A stretch of 5,311 nucleotides of DNA, from contig CAYSOW010000123.1 of assembly GCA_964432715.1 (NCBI GenBank), positions 1 to 5,311 of the forward strand. Direction: 5' to 3'. Position numbers and translations under genes: made by a program. The notes below the pieces were generated by a model. The model did not search any database, had not been told where the DNA came from, and saw only the letters and a list, made by a program, of their open reading frames with translations. The stretch is from Phocaeicola_A sp964432715 (GTDB lineage Bacteria; Bacteroidota; Bacteroidia; Bacteroidales; Bacteroidaceae). The stretch's first letter is position 1, and each line of letters begins with the position of its first letter. Below, piece by piece: positions 1-5,311 of the stretch.

Positions 1-1131
1 ATCGTCGACAATCACCTCGTTGACGGTAAGCTCAAGCACACCGGTCGTAGGACCGATAATCAGAATCTTCTCGCCGACGTGCAGCTCTTGGGCCTCCAGT
101 AGGAAGTCACCGACGCTGAGCTTAGAGTAGTAGCCCATCGTCTTGGCACAATATTCCTTGTGCTCCGTAGCGAGTGATCCATAATGACGGCTCCATTCCC
201 CGAGCCGCTGCCCCAGGTAATAGCCGTCCCAGAAACCGCGATTGAAGACTGTAGAGAGACGAGCATCCCAGTTGACAATCATCTCGTCTGTGGTCGTGCC
301 GGCCACAGCGGCATGAATAGCCTCTTTGTAGCATGAAACGACCGTCTTAACGTATTCCGGACCACGAGCACGTCCTTCCAACTTGAAGACCTCGACACCG
401 GCGTCAATCATCTTGTTGATGAAATGAATGGTCTTCAAGTCCTTAGGCGACATGATGTATTTGTTATCCACCTCGAGCTCCGTATCATGGTCTACATCGT
501 GCACCGTGTAGGCATGACGACAGACCTGACCGCAGGCGCCACGATTGGCCGAACGATTGTACTCATGCAGGCTCAGATAACACTTGCCCGAGACCGCCAT
601 GCAGAGGGCTCCATGCGCAAACATCTCGATGCGAATCAACTGACCATGAGGACCTTTGATCTGCTCGCGGACGATGGCCTCGTGTATCTTTCGGACCTGT
701 TCCATGTTCAGCTCGCGCGCCAGAACGGCCACGTCGGCAAAACGGGCATAGAAGCGCAGAGCCTCGATGTTGGAGATATTGAGCTGAGTAGAGAGGTGGA
801 CTTCGACGCCACGCTCGACGGCGTAGGTCATCGCTGCCACATCGCTGGCGATAATGGCCGATATCTTAGCCTCGGCTGCAGCATCAATGATATGGCGCAT
901 CGTCTCGAGGTCTTCATCATAGATGATGGTATTGACCGTGAGATAGCTCTTCAGACCGTGCTCGTGACACAAGGCGGCTATGCGGTGGAGGTCTTCAATC
1001 GTAAAATTGTTGGCCGATCCGGAGCGCATATTCAGTCCCTCGATGCCAAAATAGACGGAGTCGGCTCCGGCCTGGATGGCAGCAGCTAGCGATTCATAAC
1101 TGCCCACCGGGGCCATGACTTCTAGATTCAT
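1..1131 (-). CDS. U32-family protein (TrhP/RlhA-like), C-terminus beyond window
   Basis: The frame is open from ATG at 1131 to the window edge (377 codons, no stop), so the C-terminal end is missing; E. coli TrhP has about 450 residues. The start MNLEVMAPVGSYESL matches the usual U32 opening. Residues 169-187 fit the U32 family signature E-x-F-x2-G-A-L-C-x4-G-x-C-x-L-S, giving Cys177 and Cys184; Cys200 and Cys204 (GACGQVCR) follow. These four cysteines are the conserved set of the family, which in UbiU/UbiV binds a [4Fe-4S] cluster. The later stretch YIMSPKDL (225-232) and KLEGR (250-254) are also typical. Known relatives hydroxylate RNA (TrhP: prephenate-dependent 5-hydroxyuridine at tRNA wobble position 34; RlhA: 23S rRNA C2501), although databases often call them collagenase-like peptidases. 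I infer an RNA-modification role; TrhP is the closer resemblance, but a paralogue cannot be excluded. There is no signal peptide, so it should be cytoplasmic. Only 28 bases separate it from nadA and no promoter is visible there, so cotranscription is likely. Confidence 0.9.
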   Translation of the reverse strand, partial: MNLEVMAPVGSYESLAAAIQAGADSVYFGIEGLNMRSGSANNFTIEDLHRIAALCHEHGLKSYLTVNTIIYDEDLETMRHIIDAAAEAKISAIIASDVAAMTYAVERGVEVHLSTQLNISNIEALRFYARFADVAVLARELNMEQVRKIHEAIVREQIKGPHGQLIRIEMFAHGALCMAVSGKCYLSLHEYNRSANRGACGQVCRHAYTVHDVDHDTELEVDNKYIMSPKDLKTIHFINKMIDAGVEVFKLEGRARGPEYVKTVVSCYKEAIHAAVAGTTTDEMIVNWDARLSTVFNRGFWDGYYLGQRLGEWSRHYGSLATEHKEYCAKTMGYYSKLSVGDFLLEAQELHVGEKILIIGPTTGVLELTVNEVIVDD

Positions 1132-1159
1132 AAATATAGTTGCTTTAAAGTGTTTGTTT

Positions 1160-2155
1160 TTATAGTCCCAGCTTTGCCGAAATTTCGAGCATACGGTCGA
1201 TAGGCTGACGCGCACGATCTATAATACGGGGGTCAACCTGGATTTCCGGCTTCTCGTCACGCAGGGCGTTGTAGAGTTTTTGCAACGTGTTGAGGCGCAT
1301 ATAGGCACACTCGTTGCAAGAGCAGGTGGTAGTACCCTCTGTTACCTCGGGCGGCACAGGGATGAAATGCTTCTGCGGAGCCTGCTTCTGCATCTCGTGC
1401 AGGATGCCGGACTCGGTGGCAACGATGAACGTGTCGCATGCATCGGTTACCGCATACTTCAGTAGGGCAGCCGTCGAGCCTACATGGTCGGCCAAGAGCA
1501 ACACCGGACGCTTACACTCGGGGTGAGCCAAGACCTTAGCCTCGGGGTACTGCTGTTTCAAGGCCATAATCTGCTCCGTAGAGAACTGCTCATGCACATG
1601 ACAAGCTCCATCCCAGAGCAACATATTGCGCCCCGTGACGGAATTGATGTAGTTGCCCAGGTTGCGATCAGGTGCGAAGATAATCTTAGCGTCAGCGGGG
1701 AGGCTTTCGACGATTTGGCGCGCATTGGTAGAGGTGACAACAATGTCGGTATAGTATTTCACTTCGGCAGTCGTGTTGACGTAGGCAATAACGGTATGGT
1801 CGGGATGTTCAGAAACAAACTTACCGAAAGCGTCAGCCGGGCAACTGTCCGCCAAGGAGCAGCCTGCGTTCATATCGGGGACCAGCACCTTCTTGCCGGG
1901 ACAGAGAATCTTGCACGTCTCACCCATGAAGTGGACACCACACATGACGATGATGTCCGCGGTGGATTTTGCCGCCTTCTGAGCCAAGGCCAAGCTGTCG
2001 CCCACGAAGTCCGCTATGTCCTGGATGGTCCCGTCGGTATAGTAGTGGGCCAGGATGACGGCATTCTTTTCCTCCTTGAGGCGTCGAATCTCGCTGACGA
2101 GATCCAAGCGTTCTTCAACTTCGGATGTGAGTTTTGAACATTGATTATTATTCAT
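1160..2155 (-). CDS. nadA: Quinolinate synthase NadA
   Basis: This 331-residue cytoplasmic enzyme condenses iminoaspartate with dihydroxyacetone phosphate to quinolinate, the second step of de novo NAD synthesis from aspartate. The whole family pattern is visible: AHYYTDGTIQDIADFVGDSL (36-55), VMCGVHFM (70-77), VPDMNAGCSLADSCPAD (92-108), YVNTTAEVK (125-133), PDRNLG (162-167), DGACHVH (182-188), HPEC (211-214), VGST (225-228) and the C-terminal cysteine cluster CSCNEC followed by YMRLNTL (278-291). By alignment from memory with characterised NadA proteins, the [4Fe-4S] ligands should be Cys99, Cys185 and a cysteine of the C-terminal cluster (probably Cys283). Length is normal and no key residue is missing. 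The ATG at 2155 gives a usual N-terminus and is preceded by an A/T-rich leader without a clear Shine-Dalgarno. nadB and nadC are not in the window. Upstream lies a 300-base leader-like region with one -7 element at 2454-2461; downstream the U32 gene follows at 28 bases. Confidence 0.97.
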   Translation of the reverse strand: MNNNQCSKLTSEVEERLDLVSEIRRLKEEKNAVILAHYYTDGTIQDIADFVGDSLALAQKAAKSTADIIVMCGVHFMGETCKILCPGKKVLVPDMNAGCSLADSCPADAFGKFVSEHPDHTVIAYVNTTAEVKYYTDIVVTSTNARQIVESLPADAKIIFAPDRNLGNYINSVTGRNMLLWDGACHVHEQFSTEQIMALKQQYPEAKVLAHPECKRPVLLLADHVGSTAALLKYAVTDACDTFIVATESGILHEMQKQAPQKHFIPVPPEVTEGTTTCSCNECAYMRLNTLQKLYNALRDEKPEIQVDPRIIDRARQPIDRMLEISAKLGL

Positions 2156-2218
2156 AAGTATATGCTTTAAAAAGAAAAATTTTTTTAACTAAATCCTTAT
2201 ATAGTGATAATAATAGGG

Positions 2219-2429
2219 TGTTGATAAGGTGCATAACTTTCTCGCTGAAATGACCATATGGTAGTTATCAGTACCCTCACGTGGGTTATACACGGATTGC
2301 TCACAATAGGAGAGGAGTGACGTCTAGAGCTGCCAGAGGCTCCTAAATAGAACTTATCTTCGTGAAACTATGCACGCTACTGCTTACTCTTGAATCAGGG
2401 TTTCTCAAGTTTGTTACACCTTATCAACA
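2219..2429 (-). ncRNA. Candidate structured RNA or nadA leader with 6S-like layout
   Basis: Bases 2219-2231 and 2417-2429 are perfect 13-bp inverted repeats (CACCTTATCAACA on one side). Just inside, 2234-2237 can pair with 2413-2416 across a two-base bulge; just outside, TAGTG (2202-2206) can pair with CACTA (2434-2438). Further nested pairings are CAGTA (2269-2273) with TACTG (2378-2382) and an apical hairpin GAGC/GCTC (2327-2330, 2339-2342) near the centre; TAGGAG (2307-2312) competes for the same right arm (2340-2345). A long closing stem, open middle and apical stem in about 200 bases is the general layout of 6S RNA. The minus strand is preferred because a TAACTTTG -7 element sits 25 bases upstream of the 5' arm, whereas the plus strand has no such element. 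Against a free RNA: no classic terminator separates it from nadA, so it may instead be a nadA leader. I did not recognise a conserved 6S sequence motif, so the identity is a hypothesis. Confidence 0.4.
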
Positions 2430-2453
2430 TATCCACTAACCGTAGAATCGCGG

Positions 2454-2483
2454 CAAAGTTAATAATTAAATAGACACGGCCCA
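2454..2483 (-). promoter_or_regulatory. Bacteroidetes-type promoter upstream of nadA leader
   Basis: The minus strand reads TAACTTTG at 2461-2454, an exact match to the Bacteroidetes -7 consensus TAnnTTTG. At the expected distance upstream only a poor -33 match (TGG at 2483-2481, 19 bases away) is seen. Transcription would begin near 2447 and run through the structured segment before reaching nadA, giving a leader of about 290 bases. I found no other TAnnTTTG match between here and the nadA start, so this is the best candidate for the nadA-U32 transcript, for a small RNA, or for both. Confidence 0.45.
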
Positions 2484-2595
2484 TCTGAATAACTTCGGAT
2501 TTCGCCATGGAAAAGATTTTTATATTTTGTGGATTGCTTTTTTGGAGATTTGAGGTAAAATTATAAGCCTTAGGTTTTTAGGAAATGCAAGAGTA

Positions 2596-2631
2596 AGGGG
2601 GTGGAAAATTATCAAATCTTTTCCACCCCCT
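2596..2631 (-). terminator. 13-bp hairpin downstream of GH28 gene
   Basis: Bases 2596-2608 and 2619-2631 form a perfect 13-bp inverted repeat (AGGGGGTGGAAAA and its complement) around a 10-base loop. It starts 55 bases past the GH28 stop codon in the direction of transcription. The following tract on the minus strand is only moderately T-rich (TTACTCTTGCATTT), so termination efficiency is uncertain. It is nearly symmetrical and could also stop plus-strand transcripts. Confidence 0.55.
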
Positions 2632-2667
2632 ATTTGAGGAATTATACACGTTTATTCACGGGTTGTT

Positions 2668-2693
2668 AACGCTCCTCATGGAGCGTTATTTTT
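2668..2693 (+). terminator. Hairpin plus T-run in plus orientation, overlapping GH28 stop
   Basis: AACGCTCC (2668-2675) and GGAGCGTT (2680-2687) form a perfect 8-bp stem with a TCAT loop, followed on the plus strand by ATTTTT (2688-2693). In that orientation it has the form of an intrinsic terminator. On the minus strand the same hairpin overlaps the GH28 TAA stop (2688-2686) and is not followed by a T-run, so it is a poor terminator for GH28. No plus-strand gene is visible that it would serve. Confidence 0.5.
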
Positions 2694-4122
2694 GCACCGG
2701 CCAATGATCCGCTTTAAGTGGTATCAACTGCACGTTGGTCAGGTCGAGTTGGGCTGTAGTGCTGTCAATGTTTGTTGCGGTCTTGGTGTAGACAAAGACT
2801 GCATCGCGAATATCAATGCCATGTACGCAGTTCAGCCCCTCTACACCGGAGGCGGCAATGGCTGTCTTGGTGTTGACGCAGGTGACGTCATGAATGTGTA
2901 TGTCCGTAAATTCGGGTACCTTGTTGGGTGTGACGCCTGCATCAAAATTGCCTTTGTCACCGGCCGGCCGGTCTGCGTAGTTGCACTGAAAGACGATGGC
3001 CTCGCCCGCTATGTCGTTCATCACTATATTATAGAGGTAGAGGTCTTCGGTCTTGCCGCCGCGCGTTACGGCGCTCTTGAAACGCAGGCCGGTGTCCGTA
3101 CCGGAGAAGCGGCAGTTGCGCACCACGATGCGCTTCATGCCGCAGACGCTCTCGCTGCCGATAACGAAGCCGCCGTGGGCATGGAAAACGGTGTTGTCGT
3201 CTATCAGAATGTCCTCACAACCATTGACTAAGGCCTTCTCGTTGTAGTTGCCGCTCTTCATACAGAGGCCGTCGTCACCGGCGTCAACTGTAGTGCCGGT
3301 GATGAGCACGCGGTGGCAATCACTGATGTCGATAGCGTCACCATTTTGTGCGTTCCAGGGACATCGTACCGTGATGCCGTCCAGAATGACGCTGCGGCAA
3401 TTGAGGGGATGCACGTGGAATTTAGGCGAGTTCTGGAAAGTGACACCTTGAAGCAGGACGCGTTCACAATTGTAGATGCGGAACAGGTCGTTACGCCTGG
3501 CTTCCTGTCTCTCGGGCGTCTCGTCGGCATCGGCATAGCCGGACTTCATCTGCCAGGGATAATAGAGGTTGCCCTCCTGACGCTGCACGCCCCCCTGAGC
3601 CAGATAGGCTTTCCATTCGACGTCACTGACCTTGCCGCGCTTCACGGGGCGCCATACGGCGCCATTGCCGTCGATGATACCCTCGCCCGTAATGCTGAGG
3701 TCGGTGCAGCGGTCGGCGGTCAGTCCGGGCAGGAATCGACCGGTTTTCCGAGAGTTATCCACATAGAGGGATTTGTCCGGCGAGAAGAGGAGGATAGCGT
3801 TCTTTTCGAGGTGCAGGTCGATGTGACTGGCCAGAGTGATGGGCCCCGTCAACCAGATACCTGCGGGGACCGTCAGATGGCCGCCACCCTTGGCTGTTAA
3901 TGCACTGATAGCTTGCGCGAAAGCTTCCGTATTCAAGGTGAGTCCGTCCCCCTTGGCGCCGAAGTCTGTGATGCGGACTTTGTACTTCGGAATCTTAGGC
4001 TCGTCGGGCTGCGCCACGCTGACCGGGAGTTGTTGATAAAGCTTAGAATAGTCGGCTGCTTGTGCAGTTATCAACAGGAGTGTTGATAGGCAGGCAACGA
4101 CCAGGAATAATGTTTTCTTCAT
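2686..4122 (-). CDS. Secreted glycoside hydrolase family 28 (polygalacturonase-type)
   Basis: The 478-residue product should hydrolyse alpha-linked galacturonic acid or related linkages in pectin or rhamnogalacturonan, acting by inversion on a right-handed beta-helix fold. A signal peptide is clear: MKK, a hydrophobic core (5-19) and a likely AQA cut after residue 22. A lipobox-like VVAC at 8-11 lies inside the hydrophobic core and is judged accidental. Residues 51-60 (ITDFGAKGDG) are the usual pectinase-fold N-terminal motif. The GH28 active-site motifs follow in order: NGDAID (260-265, catalytic-type Asp262), AGDDG (281-285, Asp283 and Asp284), AHGG with VIGSE (315-324, His316) and RFK (347-349). 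NGD in place of the textbook NTD is, as far as I know, common in Bacteroidetes members. The length is normal and nothing looks broken. It has its own promoter at 4155-4183, with no SusC/SusD or other carbohydrate-active genes in view, so exact substrate and endo or exo mode cannot be assigned. Confidence 0.94.
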   Translation of the reverse strand: MKKTLFLVVACLSTLLLITAQAADYSKLYQQLPVSVAQPDEPKIPKYKVRITDFGAKGDGLTLNTEAFAQAISALTAKGGGHLTVPAGIWLTGPITLASHIDLHLEKNAILLFSPDKSLYVDNSRKTGRFLPGLTADRCTDLSITGEGIIDGNGAVWRPVKRGKVSDVEWKAYLAQGGVQRQEGNLYYPWQMKSGYADADETPERQEARRNDLFRIYNCERVLLQGVTFQNSPKFHVHPLNCRSVILDGITVRCPWNAQNGDAIDISDCHRVLITGTTVDAGDDGLCMKSGNYNEKALVNGCEDILIDDNTVFHAHGGFVIGSESVCGMKRIVVRNCRFSGTDTGLRFKSAVTRGGKTEDLYLYNIVMNDIAGEAIVFQCNYADRPAGDKGNFDAGVTPNKVPEFTDIHIHDVTCVNTKTAIAASGVEGLNCVHGIDIRDAVFVYTKTATNIDSTTAQLDLTNVQLIPLKADHWPVQK

Positions 4123-4154
4123 ATTTGTATGTTGGGGTTAATGTGATGTCTCGG

Positions 4155-4183
4155 CAAAGATAAGCACTCGGTGGAGAAATCAA
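4155..4183 (-). promoter_or_regulatory. Bacteroidetes-type promoter of GH28 gene
   Basis: The minus strand carries TATCTTTG at 4162-4155, an exact match to the -7 consensus TAnnTTTG, and TTG (within GTTG) at 4183-4181, 18 bases upstream, which fits the -33 element. The predicted start near 4148 leaves a short leader of about 25 bases before the ATG at 4122. The promoter lies between the upstream gene's terminator and the GH28 start, supporting independent transcription. Confidence 0.65.
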
Positions 4184-4209
4184 CGACTTTAGCACACCTG
4201 AAAATGTAA

Positions 4210-4249
4210 AACGCCCGCAATGGAGCATAAATCTCACATTGCGGGCGTT
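4210..4249 (-). terminator. Intrinsic terminator of the lipocalin-like gene
   Basis: AACGCCCGCAATG (4210-4222) and its exact complement (4237-4249) give a 13-bp stem, extended by GAG/CTC (4223-4225, 4233-4235) across a single bulged base, with a CATAAAT loop. On the minus strand the stem is followed by TTTTACATTTT. It begins 20 bases past the stop codon at 4270 and is the strongest terminator in the window. Confidence 0.88.
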
Positions 4250-4269
4250 AAAATTATGGGGTAATCAGA

Positions 4270-4914
4270 TTACTGCTTGCTAAATTCGAAACCGACCTTC
4301 ATACCGCTGTAAGAACCGGCGAGAGCCGATACGGTAGAGAGTGCGCTCATCTTGGCTGAAATGGTCTGGAAGAGGGTCAACATCTTAGAGGCGTCGAAGG
4401 TCAACGTCATGCTGCTGCCTGAGATGGTTACGTAGGCGGCAACGGTGTAACCGGTAGTGGTTGTGATGTTCACCATCTTGTTGGTAGAATCGAAGGTGTA
4501 GGTGCCCTGACGAGTGCTAGAGCCGACACCATAAGTGCAGTTACCATCGTTGTCGAACGTGAACTTGAGGTTACCGGCCTTGATGCCTACGACCTTGTAA
4601 TACTTGGCCAACTTGGTTTCTACCTTAGAGGCGATGGCTGTACCACCGGCAGTAGCCAGGGCATTCTCACTTTCGAACTGAACGGCGGGTTCCGTGTAAG
4701 ACCAAGAGCCGATGAGGTTCTCCTGGGTGGTAGTGACGCTACCCGTAACAGAGGCAATCAAGTTGCTGATAAGTGATGAAGATTCGCTCGAGCTAGTAGA
4801 TCCGGTGGCTGCGCTAACTACAGAGTTCAAGATGGAGCTCCACTGAGCCTTGGCGGGTGTGGCCTGCCATACGGTGGCTACCAACATAGCGCCAATAAAG
4901 AATAATTTTTTCAT
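4270..4914 (-). CDS. Secreted lipocalin-like protein, DUF4923 type
   Basis: The 214-residue product has a clear signal peptide (MKK, hydrophobic core 5-18, likely AKA cut after residue 23), so the mature protein would begin at Gln24 and be periplasmic or exported. Residues 36-64 are a Ser/Thr-rich low-complexity linker. From about residue 66 the pattern ENLIGSWSY, then KLAKYYKVVGIKAGNLKFTF, DGNCTYGV and QGTYTFD suggests alternating beta strands of a small barrel, resembling the Bacteroidetes family DUF4923 (lipocalin-like), which I name from memory. The segment 174-203 (DASKMLTL to GSYSG) looks helical before a final strand, KVGFEF. There is only one cysteine in the mature protein (Cys126) and no catalytic motif. 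Function and ligand are unknown. The ATG at 4914 follows an A-rich leader and directly precedes the signal peptide, so the start is well supported. It is followed by a strong terminator, so it ends its transcript; the partner upstream, if any, is outside the window. No convincing -7 element was found before it. Confidence 0.85.
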   Translation of the reverse strand: MKKLFFIGAMLVATVWQATPAKAQWSSILNSVVSAATGSTSSSESSSLISNLIASVTGSVTTTQENLIGSWSYTEPAVQFESENALATAGGTAIASKVETKLAKYYKVVGIKAGNLKFTFDNDGNCTYGVGSSTRQGTYTFDSTNKMVNITTTTGYTVAAYVTISGSSMTLTFDASKMLTLFQTISAKMSALSTVSALAGSYSGMKVGFEFSKQ

Positions 4915-5311
4915 TGTTTTAAATAGTTGATTTTAAAAACATTTTTTAGAGTGATGTTTGTCTGAAAAGTTTAATTTCGTAATGGTGAATTGCTTGTTTT
5001 TTATCTGCCAGGTTTCTTATGCCCTTCCCAAAGAGGTGATTGCTCCGAAATGAGCGCTTATACCCTCTGACCTGCTCGCCGCGTGCTCCGAAACCTGCTA
5101 CTTCTTCCTGTCCATACCGGACGCGAGCGTTGTTCTCTGCCCCGGGCTGCTCCGTGTAAGAATCTGAGGCTTAAGCGAGGTACTGTTACCCGCCGAAAGT
5201 GCTACTATGAACATTCTGTTGATAACTCTGTGGAGATGGGGCTGCAAAACGTGCGTTTCCCAATGAGCTCCGAGGTGCCCGGAGTTCCCCAATGAGTGTT
5301 CGGCGACCTAC
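4915..5311. other. Unexplained 397-base region upstream of the lipocalin-like gene
   Basis: The first 75 bases are A/T-rich and look like an ordinary leader; only a degenerate -7 match (TAAACTTTT at 4973-4965, minus strand) is seen. From about 5020 the sequence becomes visibly richer in G and C, unlike a normal spacer, yet neither strand has a frame with recognisable protein character. The hexamer GCTCCG occurs four times (5042, 5085, 5149, 5267). A 7-bp hairpin (5266-5272 with 5280-5286) is flanked by near-identical direct repeats ending in CCCAATGAG (5259-5267, 5288-5296). One TTATCAACA nonamer lies on the minus strand at 5225-5217. It may be a structured RNA, a decayed gene, or a regulatory region of a gene beyond the edge. 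Confidence 0.5.

Larger units (their letters stand above)
2156..2685. other. 530-base intergenic region between GH28 gene and nadA
   Basis: No protein gene is visible here. From left to right it holds: a very A/T-rich stretch (about 2160-2215) with a T-rich run TTTTTCTTTTT on the minus strand (2179-2169); the self-complementary segment 2219-2429; a Bacteroidetes -7 element at 2454-2461; a further A/T-rich stretch (about 2511-2580); a 13-bp hairpin at 2596-2631; two near-tandem nonamers TTATACACG and TTATTCACG (2642-2650, 2652-2660); and a second hairpin overlapping the GH28 stop codon. The size and content are unusual for a spacer between two genes on the same strand. Confidence 0.8.

Noticed and set aside
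424..1089. 221-codon plus-strand open frame
   Set aside because: It lies antisense to the U32 gene, whose cysteine signature and family motifs are clear; the plus frame has no recognisable protein pattern and is a shadow.
1484..2137. 217-codon plus-strand open frame
   Set aside because: It is antisense to nadA, which carries all family motifs; the plus-frame protein has no domain character.
2156..2461. RNase P RNA, tmRNA or SRP RNA
   Set aside because: The hallmark conserved segments of these RNAs (for example the RNase P GAGGAAAGTCC core or the tmRNA T-arm) are absent on both strands.
2692..3900. Two long plus-strand open frames (2692-3231 and 3313-3900)
   Set aside because: Both are antisense to the intact GH28 gene and have no signal peptide, motif or plausible start context.
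2686..4122. GH28 product as a lipoprotein through VVAC at residues 8-11
   Set aside because: The cysteine sits in the middle of the hydrophobic core, which continues to residue 19 and is followed by a normal AQA cleavage site.
2686..4122. NGD instead of NTD in the GH28 motif as an inactivating change
   Set aside because: The catalytic aspartates (262, 283, 284) and the His and Arg-x-Lys motifs are all kept, and NGD is, from memory, common in Bacteroidetes GH28 enzymes.
4043..4237. 64-codon minus-strand frame over the GH28 start
   Set aside because: It spans the terminator and promoter and overlaps the GH28 signal peptide in another frame; the composition is not protein-like.
5083..5295. 70-codon plus frame and 64-codon minus frame (5098-5292)
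   Set aside because: They overlap each other on opposite strands, resemble no family I recognise and have no upstream promoter; chance frames are more likely.
5257..5311. CRISPR array
   Set aside because: Only two short repeats of 11-12 bases with a 17-base hairpin between them are seen, which does not match CRISPR repeat and spacer sizes, and no cas gene is present.

Overview
The window looks like chromosomal DNA from a Bacteroidales bacterium, most likely Prevotellaceae or a close relative. This is inferred from: promoter elements of the Bacteroidetes type (TAnnTTTG at -7, TTG around -33) instead of a sigma70 -10/-35 pair; A-rich, Shine-Dalgarno-poor leaders before each start codon; a secreted protein resembling the Bacteroidetes-restricted DUF4923 family; and a Bacteroidetes-style GH28 pectin hydrolase. 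No ribosomal RNA, tRNA, insertion sequence, phage gene or CRISPR array is visible.

All four supported protein genes lie on the minus strand, so the layout reads from right to left. Bases 4915-5311 hold no recognisable gene. Bases 4270-4914 encode a secreted 214-residue lipocalin-like protein, closed by a strong intrinsic terminator at 4210-4249. A Bacteroidetes promoter at 4155-4183 then drives a secreted 478-residue GH28 polygalacturonase-type enzyme (2686-4122). After it comes a 530-base intergenic region with two hairpins, a -7 promoter element and a bounded, self-complementary segment of about 211 bases. This is followed by nadA (1160-2155, quinolinate synthase) and, 28 bases further on, a U32-family protein of the TrhP/RlhA type, which runs off the left edge of the window.

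Functionally there are three units. nadA and the U32 gene probably form one transcript of two cysteine-ligated Fe-S-type enzymes: one for de novo NAD synthesis, one probably for RNA hydroxylation. The GH28 enzyme is a stand-alone exported carbohydrate-active enzyme with its own promoter and no SusC/SusD partners in view. The lipocalin-like protein is an exported protein of unknown role.

The part most worth a second look is the nadA upstream region (2156-2461). A 13-bp perfect inverted repeat encloses about 185 bases with nested complementary segments, just downstream of a good -7 element. It could be a free-standing RNA of 6S-like architecture, a long nadA leader, or, because its arms contain TTATCAACA, a DnaA-binding region. 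The sequence alone does not decide among these.
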